DNA of 64,000 nt, from assembly GCA_011192125.1 (NCBI GenBank), contig DUEL01000012.1, forward strand, positions 23,622-87,621, read 5' to 3'. Shown here in pieces: positions 18,622-27,551 of this stretch. Source of the DNA: Thermoflexia bacterium (GTDB taxonomy: Bacteria; Chloroflexota; Anaerolineae; B4-G1; DUEL01). Under the pieces are notes generated by a model that was given only the letters and a program-made list of their open reading frames with translations, searched no databases and had not been told where the DNA came from. The translations under genes were made by a program, and so were the position numbers. Position 1 is the first letter of the stretch. The number at the start of each line of letters is the position of its first letter.

Positions 18622-18660
18622 ATATAGAGGGGACTTTACGAGTCGTTGAGGGGAGAAGCG

Positions 18661-19764
18661 GTGAGACGTGTTTGGAGGACCTTTTGCCGATCGGCAGCGA
18701 TTCCCGTCCTGCTGGCGCTCTTCGTGCTTGGAGTAGGGTGTGCCAGCCGGATCTCCACGCCTCATCCGACTCCGGAACCGTCCCCTTCCCCCGTCGCTTC
18801 TCCCACGCCGCAGGAGGTTCTGCCCTCCCCCACCACCGCCCCTCCGTCGCCGAGTCCCATCCCCTCTCTGGCCCCTTCCCCCACACCGCCTTCCGCTTTC
18901 GCTTTCGCCGTGACCGCCGATATGCGGCAGTACGCGGGACCGGGGCTCTACGACTCGTCCCACTACTTCCGCGGGGCGTGCGAGGCCATCGCCGCCCTCG
19001 GCGACGTGGCTTTTATGGTGAGCCCCGGCGACATCGATCCGCCGCTGGGGGTGCAGTGGACCATCTCCCAGACCCTTGGGGCTGACTTCCCGTGGTACCC
19101 CGGCGTCGGCAACCACGAGGCGGAGACCCCCGACGATGTGGCCTGGCTCCAGGCCTACGACTACGGCCCGGTGAACCCGGGTCCATCCGGCTGCCCGACG
19201 ACGACCTATTCGTTCGACTACGGTGTAGCCCATCTGGTGATGCTCAACGTGTACTGCAATGCTGGCGGGCCGACGATCACCGACGGGAAGATCCCCGACC
19301 ATCTCTATGAGTGGCTGGCGGCGGACCTGCAGGCGACCGACCGGCCCTACATCTTCGTCTTCGGCCACGAACCGGCCTTCCCGCAGCCGGACGCGGAGAC
19401 GGGTCGAGAGCGGCACGTCGGCGACAGCCTCGATGCCTATCCAGCGAACAGGGATCGGTTTTGGGACCTCCTGGCGAGCCACGGCGTGGTGGCTTACATC
19501 TGCGGCCACACCCACAACTACAGCGCGGTGCGCATCGACGGGGTCTGGCAACTGGACGCCGGGCACGCCCGTGGGAAGGGGGATCGAGGGGCCCCCAGCA
19601 CCTTCCTCGTTATCCGGGTTGAGAACGACTTGGTCGTGCTGGAGACGTATCGAGACGACATGGCGGGTGGGCCGTACACCCTTGTGGAGCGGATCCCCCT
19701 CGCCGGAGGTGCTGCGCTGTACCTGCCGCTCGTCACCCGTCTCGCTTTGACGCCTGACGCCTGA
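18661..19764 (+). CDS. Metallophosphoesterase lipoprotein
   Basis: Lipobox LGVGC then P/S/T-rich linker; PGDIDP, GVGNHEAE, FGHEPAF, CGHTHNY; C-term LYLPLVTR. Start ambiguous (TTG 18646 or GTG 18661). Confidence 0.85.
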   Translation: MRRVWRTFCRSAAIPVLLALFVLGVGCASRISTPHPTPEPSPSPVASPTPQEVLPSPTTAPPSPSPIPSLAPSPTPPSAFAFAVTADMRQYAGPGLYDSSHYFRGACEAIAALGDVAFMVSPGDIDPPLGVQWTISQTLGADFPWYPGVGNHEAETPDDVAWLQAYDYGPVNPGPSGCPTTTYSFDYGVAHLVMLNVYCNAGGPTITDGKIPDHLYEWLAADLQATDRPYIFVFGHEPAFPQPDAETGRERHVGDSLDAYPANRDRFWDLLASHGVVAYICGHTHNYSAVRIDGVWQLDAGHARGKGDRGAPSTFLVIRVENDLVVLETYRDDMAGGPYTLVERIPLAGGAALYLPLVTRLALTPDA

Positions 19765-19795
19765 CGTATGACGCTTGACGCTTGACGCTTGACCC
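19747..19795. repeat. TGACGYNTGACG short-period repeat, copy 1
   Basis: tttgacgcctgacgcctgacgtatgacgcttgacgcttgacgcttgac. Confidence 0.92.
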
Positions 19796-19820
19796 AATTA
19801 CCCACAAGTAACCGAGTGCT

Positions 19821-20759
19821 ATGACAACCGAAAACGACTTTTACGACCTAGAGGCTGTCCCCCCTGGCCACAAATCCGGCTTTGTCGCCGTCATCGGCCG
19901 GCCCAACGTGGGGAAGTCCACCCTGATGAACCAGTTCCTGGGGCACAAGGTGGCCATCGTCTCCCCCAAGCCCCAGACGACCCGCACCCGCATCCGGGGG
20001 ATCCTGACGCGGGAGGACTACCAGATCATCTTCATCGACACGCCGGGGCTGCACAAGCCCTTCCACAAGTTGGGCGAGGTGATGGTCGCCACCGCGGCCC
20101 GCGCCATCCCCGGGTCGGACGTGATCCTCTTCGTGGTCGACGTTTCGGTGCTGCCCTGGGAGGAGGACCGGATGATCGCGCAGATGATCCGGGAGCGGAC
20201 CCAGAACCCGGTCATTTTGGTGCTCAACAAGATGGACCTCCTGCCGCCGGATCGGGTGAAATCCCACACCGAGGCGTACTGGGAGTTGGTCCCCGATCAC
20301 GCCGGGTGGATGATGACCATCGCCACCGAGGCGGTGAACCTGGACAAACTGCTGGAGATGATCGTTGAGCACCTGCCGGAGGGGCCGCGCTACTACCCAA
20401 GCGATCAGATCACCGACCAGACGGAGCGGGAGATCGCCGCCGAGTTGATCCGCGAGCAGATCCTTCGCCTCACCCGGGACGAGGTGCCCCACTCCGTCGC
20501 CGTGCTGGTGGAAGAGTTTCAGGAGCGGGAAAACGGGGTGGTCTACATCGCCGCCAACATCTACGTGGAGCGGGAGTCCCAAAAGGGGATCCTGATCGGC
20601 AAGGGGGGACGGATGCTCCGACGGATCGGCACCGCCGCCCGCCAGGAGATCGAACGGATGGTCGGCGGGCGGGTCTATCTGGACCTATGGGTGAAGGTGA
20701 GCAAGAACTGGCGGAAGGACCTGGCACGGGTTCGTTGGATGGGCTACAGGCCGGATTGA
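19821..20759 (+). CDS. era: GTPase Era
   Basis: GFVAVIGRPNVGKSTLMNQFLGHKVAIVSPKPQTTRTRIRGI, DTPGLHKP, NKMD, C-terminal KH domain. Confidence 0.97.
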   Translation: MTTENDFYDLEAVPPGHKSGFVAVIGRPNVGKSTLMNQFLGHKVAIVSPKPQTTRTRIRGILTREDYQIIFIDTPGLHKPFHKLGEVMVATAARAIPGSDVILFVVDVSVLPWEEDRMIAQMIRERTQNPVILVLNKMDLLPPDRVKSHTEAYWELVPDHAGWMMTIATEAVNLDKLLEMIVEHLPEGPRYYPSDQITDQTEREIAAELIREQILRLTRDEVPHSVAVLVEEFQERENGVVYIAANIYVERESQKGILIGKGGRMLRRIGTAARQEIERMVGGRVYLDLWVKVSKNWRKDLARVRWMGYRPD

Positions 20760-20763
20760 GAGG

Positions 20764-20833
20764 TTCACACCGTAAAGACACAGGGGGCACGAGATAGAGG
20801 GGTCTCTGTGCCCTCTGTGCCTCTGTGGTTTTC
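20764..20833. repeat. CACAGAG/CTCTGTG dispersed repeat, copy 4
   Basis: aaagacacagggggcacg...tctctgtgccctctgtgcctctgtggtt. Confidence 0.85.
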
Positions 20834-20857
20834 TATCACGGACGGAGGAAAGAGTCG

Positions 20858-21793
20858 ATGACCTCGACGGGGGATGTGCGGACGACCAGGATCCGCCGCG
20901 CTGCGCGGATGGCCCGGATCATCGACCGGCTGGAGCGGTTGGACGACGGGACGCTGGAGGAACTGGATCGGTTGACCCGGCAGGCGGTGTCGGGATCGGT
21001 GATGATGCCCGGAGAGGCCTCCCGGCGACGGTTCCTCAAAGCGGCGGTAGCCGGAGGGGCCATCATGGCTGTGACGGGTGGGTTGGCGGTCTGGCAGATG
21101 GGCTACGGCCGCCTGTCGGCGGAGGCGAACCGGCTGCGTGAGATCATCGCCCTGTACGAAGCGATGGAGGGGGTCGAACTGGACGGGCGGCTGGAAGAGG
21201 CCCTGGGGAGGCTGAGTGGGCTGGTCGGTGGGCTGCGGGAGAGCGCGGAGACCCTCCGTTCCGGTCTGGAGGCCGGCCGGGCCGCCCTCCTCGACTTCCA
21301 ATCCCGCTTCCCCTCCCTCCAGTCCGCCTTCCAATGGCTCCAGCAGACCCTCGCCAGCCTCTCCCAGCGGATGCTGGCGCTGGAGAACAGCGTCAACGAC
21401 CTGCTGGAGATCACCGGGCCGCTGGCGGAGACGATGGGGAGTTTCCTGCGCTGGATCTTGGACCACCTGCCAGGCTCCGCTGCCGATCGGGTGCGAGGTG
21501 GGTTGGAGCGGCTCGGCGAGGTCGTGACGATGTTGCCGGACCTGGTCGAAGGGCTCCACCAGCGGATCCTGGAGCCAATGGACGGATGGTTCAGTTCCCG
21601 TGCGGACACCAGCCTGGGGGTCGTTCTCGTTCAGCCTCTTCTCACCACCGTCTTCGATCCGGTCGAGTCGCTCCTCGACCGGATCGTCGAACTGGCGACA
21701 GCGTGGGATGAGGCACACCGGTCTCTTCAACAGGCCTTGGAGCAGAGGAGAATGATCCGCGCCCAGATCCTGGATGTCTTGAGCGACCTTTGA
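20858..21793 (+). CDS. Uncharacterised membrane/exported coiled-coil protein with Tat-like motif
   Basis: SRRRFLKAAVAGGAIMAVTGGLA after about 50 residues; coiled coil beyond. Confidence 0.6.
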   Translation: MTSTGDVRTTRIRRAARMARIIDRLERLDDGTLEELDRLTRQAVSGSVMMPGEASRRRFLKAAVAGGAIMAVTGGLAVWQMGYGRLSAEANRLREIIALYEAMEGVELDGRLEEALGRLSGLVGGLRESAETLRSGLEAGRAALLDFQSRFPSLQSAFQWLQQTLASLSQRMLALENSVNDLLEITGPLAETMGSFLRWILDHLPGSAADRVRGGLERLGEVVTMLPDLVEGLHQRILEPMDGWFSSRADTSLGVVLVQPLLTTVFDPVESLLDRIVELATAWDEAHRSLQQALEQRRMIRAQILDVLSDL

Positions 21794-21813
21794 TCCTCAT
21801 CGTGGGCGAAAAT

Positions 21814-21842
21814 TTGACACAACATCGGTGCTGTGGTAATAT
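21814..21842 (+). promoter_or_regulatory. Sigma70-like promoter TTGACA-17-TAATAT
   Basis: Consensus -35 at 21814-21819, 17-nt spacer, -10 at 21837-21842. Confidence 0.7.
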
Positions 21843-22037
21843 TTAACTCGGAATTTAATAGAAGAATAAGAGTAATGTAGTTCTGTTGTTTCCACTACCG
21901 ATACATCGGGGCCAGGGTTTCCGACTTGATGCTTCTCCGCGACTTCCCCGAGTTTTCTGGAGCCCTGGGCTGTTTTGTACAACGTGAGTGGGCAACTGCT
22001 AGGGTGTTCGGACTTACAGGGGTAGAGAGGGGGAGAG

Positions 22038-22742
22038 GTGCGTCGGCGGTTCCGCGTCCTCGCGATCGATGACCAACCCGATGTATTGAGGATGCTTGAA
22101 GTGATCCTGGGGTCGGAGGGCTTCGAGGTCGTCACGGCCCAGGACGCGCTTTCCGGCCTCCGCATGGCCTACCAGATGCATCCGGATGTGGTCCTTCTCG
22201 ACGTGGTGATGCCGGATGTGGATGGGTTCGAGGTCTGCCGGCGGCTGCGGGAGATGACCGACGTACCCATCATCTTCGTCACCGCCCGGGGGACGATCGA
22301 GGACGTGGTGCGTGGGTTCTCCCTGGGAGCGGACGACTACGTCGTCAAGCCGTTCGACCGTTCGGAACTGGTCAGTCGCCTCTTTGCCTGCCTGCGCCGG
22401 GCCAGCGAGCGGGAGGACCGGCAGCAGGAGGTCCTGTTCCCGGCCGCCTCGGTGATGCTGGATTGTGGCCGTCACGAACTGGTGATCGGCCATCGGACGG
22501 TGTATCTGACCCCCAAGGAGTTCGAAGTCCTCCGTCTCCTCATCCAGCACGCCGGTCGGGTCCTGAGCCCCGATGCCATCCTGACCCGGGTGTGGGGTCC
22601 GGAGCGGATCGGCGAACCGGACCTGGTGAAGCAATACATCTATCGGTTGCGGCGCAAGATCGAGCCGGATCCCAAGTCGCCCCGCTACATCCGCACCGTC
22701 CGCGGCAGCGGTTACTACTTTGAGGCCGAGGACCTTCTGTAG
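22038..22742 (+). CDS. OmpR/PhoB-family response regulator
   Basis: Receiver domain LAIDDQPDVLRML...VVLLDVVMPDVDG...VKPF; winged helix LTPKEFEVLRLLIQHAGRVLS...RGSGYYFE. Confidence 0.93.
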   Translation: MRRRFRVLAIDDQPDVLRMLEVILGSEGFEVVTAQDALSGLRMAYQMHPDVVLLDVVMPDVDGFEVCRRLREMTDVPIIFVTARGTIEDVVRGFSLGADDYVVKPFDRSELVSRLFACLRRASEREDRQQEVLFPAASVMLDCGRHELVIGHRTVYLTPKEFEVLRLLIQHAGRVLSPDAILTRVWGPERIGEPDLVKQYIYRLRRKIEPDPKSPRYIRTVRGSGYYFEAEDLL

Positions 22743-22765
22743 GCTCCCGATGTGCTGAGGTTCCA

Positions 22766-22802
22766 ACCCCCTCCCAAGAGGAGGGGGTTTTTTGTTGTTT
22801 TT
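22766..22802 (+). terminator. Rho-independent terminator
   Basis: AACCCCCTCC-CAAGA-GGAGGGGGTT followed by TTTTGTTGTTTTTT. Confidence 0.93.
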
Positions 22803-22879
22803 TGACCTTTCTTTCACCTAACCCATACGACGTTCTGGTATTTTAAGAATTACGAAACGCCTGATGTGGGAGGAGGCTG

Positions 22880-23614
22880 ATGAGGGAGACGGTGTTGGTG
22901 ATCGACGACGACCCGCAACTGTTGGGGTTGTTGCGGCTGACCCTGGAGCGAGAGGGATTCCGCGTCGTCACCGCCGAAAGTGGGGAGGAGGGGCTTCGCC
23001 GCGCGTATGAAGCGCGCCCCGATGCCATCGTCCTCGACATCATGATGCCGGAGATGGACGGATGGGCGGTCTGCCGGCGGCTCCGGGATGTGTGTGACGT
23101 TCCCATCCTGATCCTCTCCGCTCGGACGGAGACGGAATCGGTCATCAGGGGGTTCTCCCTGGGGGCCGACGACTACCTCAGCAAGCCCTGCAGTCTGGAG
23201 GAGCTGGTGTTCCGCATCCGGGCCATCCTTCGCCGGGCGCGGACCGACACCAAGGAGACGTGGCAAGAGGTGTACGACGACGGCACCCTGTACATCGATC
23301 TGGCAAACGGGAGGATCGAGCGGGAGGGAACCCCGATTCATCTCACCCCCACCGAACAGCGCCTCCTGACATACCTGGTCCGGCAGGAGGGGCGGGTCGT
23401 CCCTCACAGGGAGTTGCTTACCAACGTGTGGGGACCGGAATATGCGGAGGAGGTTGGATACCTGAGTGTCTATATCCGTTATCTGCGACGGAAGATCGAG
23501 GCGGATCCGTCGGCTCCCCGGTATATCCGTACGCGGTGGGGCATCGGTTACTACTTCGCGGGGAATCATCTTCTGGAGGAGGAGCAGTCGTTGAGGAGTG
23601 TACAGGATGAGTAA
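22880..23614 (+). CDS. OmpR/PhoB-family response regulator
   Basis: VLVIDDDPQLLGLL...IVLDIMMPEMDG...SKPCSLEEL; winged helix LTPTEQRLLTYLVRQEGRVV...WGIGYYF. Confidence 0.93.
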   Translation: MRETVLVIDDDPQLLGLLRLTLEREGFRVVTAESGEEGLRRAYEARPDAIVLDIMMPEMDGWAVCRRLRDVCDVPILILSARTETESVIRGFSLGADDYLSKPCSLEELVFRIRAILRRARTDTKETWQEVYDDGTLYIDLANGRIEREGTPIHLTPTEQRLLTYLVRQEGRVVPHRELLTNVWGPEYAEEVGYLSVYIRYLRRKIEADPSAPRYIRTRWGIGYYFAGNHLLEEEQSLRSVQDE

Positions 23615-25406
23615 ACGTTTCTGGTGGTATTGGGGGATCCTTCGCCGGTGGGGCTGGCTGCTGATGCTCAGCGTGCTCATCCCGGCGTTGGTTGCCGGTG
23701 TCCTCGTGTCCCGTCAGCCGGACTTCTATCGGGCAAAGGCCACGTTGATGGTTGGGACCAGCCTGCAGACCCCCAGTCCCGATCCCTGGCAGTTGACCAT
23801 CGCCAACAATCTGGCCAACGCTTACGCACGTCTGGCCCGGGAGGGGCCGGTGACGCAGGCGGTCATCGATCAGTTGGGCCTCGATCGGAGTACAAGCCAG
23901 CTGGCAGCCCAGATCACGACCCGGGTTTATCCAGAGGCGCAGTTGTTGGAGATCCAGGTGGTGGATCAGGATCCCAAACTGGCGGCGGCGATCGCCAACG
24001 CCATCGCCGAGGAACTGGTCCGGCGGAGTCCGGTTTCCCAGGAGGAGGAGCATCAGCGGCGGGAGTTCATCAAGGCTCAGTTGAGCGACCTGGAGGCGCG
24101 GATCGAACGGCTGAACGGGGAGATCGCTGACCTGCAGAACACGTTGCCGGAACTGACCTCGGCGGCGGAGTTGGAGGAGGCTCGGCGACGGTTGGAGCAG
24201 TTGGAGACGCTCAGAACTAACTATCAATCCACCTATGCCAACTTGCTCGACTCGCTTCAGGTGGAGGCACCCAACGCCCTCTCCATATTTGAGCCCGCCG
24301 CGGAGCCGACAACCCCTCTACCCCGTCGGACCGGGATGACGGTCGGCGCAGCGACGATCGCGGGGTTGGTGCTGGCGATCACCGGGGTGCTGGTCGTCGA
24401 GCGGCTGGACGACTCGGTCCGGTGGGAAGAAGTAGAGGAAGGGACGTTCCTTGATCGACCGGTGCTGGGGGCGATCCCTCGCATCAGGGTGGGCCGCGAT
24501 CGGTTGCTCTCCACCGTGCCGCTCCAGCCGGACGACCTGGAGGCACTGCGACATCTGCGGACCGCGCTGATGATGGAGTTAGGGGAGCGTTGGCCGGTTG
24601 TCGTGTTGGTCGCTGGGGCGGACGTCAAGGTTGGCAGGACCTTTATCACGGCCGGTCTGGGGAAGGCTTTGGCAGAGGCGGGATTGCGCACCCTCTTGGT
24701 CGATGGGAACCTCCGTTCCCCTGCGCTCCACGAGTGGTTTGATCAGCCCAACCTGGAGGGCCTGACCGAACTGTTGCAGGGCCAGAGGGATTTGACCGGT
24801 GCGTGGGACCTTGTTGAGGGGGTTCCCACCGGTGTGGACCGCCTTCACCTGCTGCCTGCGGGTCGGCCTGCGTCCGATCCGACGGTCCTGTTCGTCGGCG
24901 ACCGGTGGGCCGCGCTGTTGGAGGAACTGAAGAAGGGGGCCGACGTCGTCCTCATCGACACCCCTGCCGGTCTTACATCTCCCGAGGTCCTTCTCCTCGC
25001 CCGTCGGTGCGAGGGCGTCCTGGTGGTCTGCGGGCACCGGCGGACACGGTCTGCGTCCCTCTCGCAGATGCTCAAGTCGCTCGAGGAGCACGCCCCGAGG
25101 GTCCCGGCCTGGCTGGCGTTCAACCGGGTGCCTCGGCGGCAGCTCCGCCTTCACCCGACGCCCCAATGGGCGGCCGAACGAGCCCCGCTCGCTGAGCGGC
25201 CGACGCTGTCCGTCGGCGAGGCTGCGAAGGTCCTGGGGGTCCGTCCCGCTGTGGTCCGCCGCTGGTGCCGCACGGGACGACTGCAGGCGGAGCGTGTCCG
25301 ATGGCGCTGGATCATTCGACGGGAGGACCTGGAACGGCTCATGCCACCTGCGGAGGTCGCAGAGATCGAGAAGGCCCCTCAAACAGAGCCTGCTCCGTTA
25401 AGTTAA
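23607..25406 (+). CDS. Wzz/BY-kinase-like protein (degenerate P-loop) with C-terminal excisionase/MerR-type HTH
   Basis: N-terminal TM and Wzz-like region; coiled coil; LLVDGNLRSPALHEWF and DVVLIDTPAG; C-term LSVGEAAKVLGVRPAVVRRWCRTGRLQAERVRWRWIIRREDLERLM. Confidence 0.85.
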   Translation: MSKRFWWYWGILRRWGWLLMLSVLIPALVAGVLVSRQPDFYRAKATLMVGTSLQTPSPDPWQLTIANNLANAYARLAREGPVTQAVIDQLGLDRSTSQLAAQITTRVYPEAQLLEIQVVDQDPKLAAAIANAIAEELVRRSPVSQEEEHQRREFIKAQLSDLEARIERLNGEIADLQNTLPELTSAAELEEARRRLEQLETLRTNYQSTYANLLDSLQVEAPNALSIFEPAAEPTTPLPRRTGMTVGAATIAGLVLAITGVLVVERLDDSVRWEEVEEGTFLDRPVLGAIPRIRVGRDRLLSTVPLQPDDLEALRHLRTALMMELGERWPVVVLVAGADVKVGRTFITAGLGKALAEAGLRTLLVDGNLRSPALHEWFDQPNLEGLTELLQGQRDLTGAWDLVEGVPTGVDRLHLLPAGRPASDPTVLFVGDRWAALLEELKKGADVVLIDTPAGLTSPEVLLLARRCEGVLVVCGHRRTRSASLSQMLKSLEEHAPRVPAWLAFNRVPRRQLRLHPTPQWAAERAPLAERPTLSVGEAAKVLGVRPAVVRRWCRTGRLQAERVRWRWIIRREDLERLMPPAEVAEIEKAPQTEPAPLS

Positions 25407-25411
25407 GAACC

Positions 25412-25489
25412 AACCGCCCGGATTTTGGCGGACGTTGGCAACGATGACGCGTGCTTGTCGGATGTCAAGCCAGTCTTCCCCGGGCGGTT
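25412..25489 (+). promoter_or_regulatory. Candidate structured RNA leader upstream of wzm
   Basis: Closing stem AACCGCCCGG (25412-25421) / CCGGGCGGTT (25480-25489) enclosing hairpins at 25433-25443 and 25453-25470. Confidence 0.45.
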
Positions 25490-25506
25490 TATGATGGGAG
25501 GTAGGA

Positions 25507-26289
25507 GTGGTCGCATACGTTCGCGAGTTGGTTGCATACAGAGAACTTCTCTGGAGTTGGGTCGGCCGAGAGGTAAAGGTCCGTTACAAGCAGTCGTTGC
25601 TGGGGGCGGCCTGGGCCATCCTCCAGCCGCTTTCGGCTACCATCATTATGGCGGTGGTCTTCTCCTACTTCGTCCGTCTTCCGACCGGCGGGATCCCCTA
25701 TCCGATCTTCTACTACTCCGCCCTCCTGCCCTGGACCTTCACCGTCACTTCGATCACCCTGGGGACGGAAAGCCTGGTGCGCAATATGCATCTGGTGAGC
25801 AAGATCTACTTCCCTCGGGAGATTCTCCCCCTGGCCTCGGTGCTCGCCGGCCTGGTGGACCTCTCTATCGCCTCCGTGGTCTTCGTCCTGATGATGCTCT
25901 TCTACCGCTTTCCCCTGGGCCCGACCTTCGCCCTCGTCCCCCTGCTGCTTCTGATCCAGGTGCTGCTCACGAGCGGCGTGGTCCTCTTCGCCTCCGCGCT
26001 GAACGTCTTCTATCGGGACATCCGGTTCATCGTCCCGCTGGGGGTGCAGTTGTGGATGTACCTGACCCCCATTATCTACCCTGTGGATATGGTCCCGGAG
26101 CGGTTCCGAGCCCTCTATATGCTCAATCCGATGGCAGTGCTCATCGACGGGTACCGGCGGGTGATCCTCTACAGGGAGTGGATGGATCCCACGCAGTTGT
26201 TGGTGGCGGCGTCGATCTCCCTTGTGGTCTTCGTGCTGGCCTACGCCTACTTCAAGCGGGCGGAGGCGGTCTTTGCGGACGTCATATAG
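25507..26289 (+). CDS. wzm: Polysaccharide ABC exporter permease (Wzm-like)
   Basis: LWSWVGREVKVRYKQSLLGAAWAILQPL...TPIIYPVDMVPERFRALYMLNPMAVLIDGYR. Confidence 0.93.
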   Translation: MVAYVRELVAYRELLWSWVGREVKVRYKQSLLGAAWAILQPLSATIIMAVVFSYFVRLPTGGIPYPIFYYSALLPWTFTVTSITLGTESLVRNMHLVSKIYFPREILPLASVLAGLVDLSIASVVFVLMMLFYRFPLGPTFALVPLLLLIQVLLTSGVVLFASALNVFYRDIRFIVPLGVQLWMYLTPIIYPVDMVPERFRALYMLNPMAVLIDGYRRVILYREWMDPTQLLVAASISLVVFVLAYAYFKRAEAVFADVI

Positions 26290-26306
26290 GGGAGGAGGGG
26301 CGCTGA

Positions 26307-27551
26307 ATGGCCGCGATCGAGTTTGAGAACGTGCGGAAGGCCTATCGCCGTCGGTTCGGACGGGGGAGCCTGCGGGACGCGCTGCCGAACCTGCTGGGCA
26401 GGGTGGTCGGGCGGGATGGGAAGGACCGAGGGGACTTGCTCTGGGCGCTGGACGGGGTGAGTTTTGAGGTCGAGAAGGGGGAGGTGCTGGGCATCATCGG
26501 CCCCAACGGGGCGGGGAAGACAACCGTCCTGAAACTCCTCTCCCGGGTCACCCGCCCCACCAGCGGGCGGATCACGGTGCGTGGCAGGGTATCGGCCCTC
26601 ATCGAGCTGGGCGCTGGCTTCCATCCCGACCTGAGCGGGCGGGAGAACATCTACCTCAACGGCGCTATCCTGGGGCTGAAGCGGCGGGAGATCGACGAGA
26701 AGTTCGACAGTATCGTCGCCTTCTCCGAACTGGAGGAGTTCATCGATATGCCGGTCAAGCGGTACTCCTCCGGCATGTTCGTCCGGCTGGGCTTCGCCGT
26801 GGCGGTCCACGTGGATCCGGACGTGCTCCTTATCGACGAGGTGCTGGCGGTGGGCGACTATATGTTCCGCGATAAATGCGTCCAGCGGATCCAGGAGTTC
26901 CGGGATGCCGGCAAGACGATGGTAGTGGTCTCCCACAACAAGGAAATGATCCAGAAGTTGTGCGATCGGACCCTGTTCCTCTACAAGGGCAAGGTGATGT
27001 TCCTGGGGGAGACCCAGAAGGCGCTGGACCTGTACCACACCGGCTTCGCTGGCGAGGCGCTGCGGCGGGAGGTGGAGGGGCGGGGGGACGGCGGTCGGGA
27101 GATAGAGATCACGCGGGTGGAACTGCTCGACGGGGAGGGGAAGCCCCGCAACTCCTTCCTGACGGCGGAGCCGATGCGGCTGCGCATCTATTTTCGCACC
27201 AACGCGTCGGTGGACGATCCCGTTTTCTACTCCCGCATCCGTCAGGGATATCGCGTCCTCCACGGCACTACGACGGCCCGATTCGACATCCGGGGCCACT
27301 TCGAGCCGGGGGACGAGGGGGTCGCCGAGGTCCTTTACGAGAGCCTGAACCTCCTCAACGGGGAGTACAACATCAACGTGGGGATCAAACGGGACCATTT
27401 CTCCCCGTTGACCTATGATCAGATCGACGGGGCCGTTCACTTCGTGGTGGGCTCCCGGTTCGATCAGGGAGGAGCGTTGGTCTACCTGCCGCATCGATGG
27501 AGTGTGCGGGGAGCAAGAGAGCAAGGGGGCAAGGGGGCGGAGGCTGTATGA
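26307..27551 (+). CDS. wzt: Polysaccharide ABC exporter ATPase with C-terminal Wzt carbohydrate-binding domain
   Basis: GIIGPNGAGKTTVLKLLSRVTRPTSG, ENIYLNGAILGL, KRYSSGMFVRLGFAVA, long C-terminal beta domain. Confidence 0.93.
   Translation: MAAIEFENVRKAYRRRFGRGSLRDALPNLLGRVVGRDGKDRGDLLWALDGVSFEVEKGEVLGIIGPNGAGKTTVLKLLSRVTRPTSGRITVRGRVSALIELGAGFHPDLSGRENIYLNGAILGLKRREIDEKFDSIVAFSELEEFIDMPVKRYSSGMFVRLGFAVAVHVDPDVLLIDEVLAVGDYMFRDKCVQRIQEFRDAGKTMVVVSHNKEMIQKLCDRTLFLYKGKVMFLGETQKALDLYHTGFAGEALRREVEGRGDGGREIEITRVELLDGEGKPRNSFLTAEPMRLRIYFRTNASVDDPVFYSRIRQGYRVLHGTTTARFDIRGHFEPGDEGVAEVLYESLNLLNGEYNINVGIKRDHFSPLTYDQIDGAVHFVVGSRFDQGGALVYLPHRWSVRGAREQGGKGAEAV

Noticed and set aside
22803-22879. Possible separate promoter (TTGACC) before the second response regulator
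   Set aside because: No convincing -10 at proper spacing; recorded only as possible.
25507-27551. Wzm/Wzt pair as a novel transporter
   Set aside because: Matches standard polysaccharide ABC exporters with a Wzt C-domain; only its leader and context are notable.
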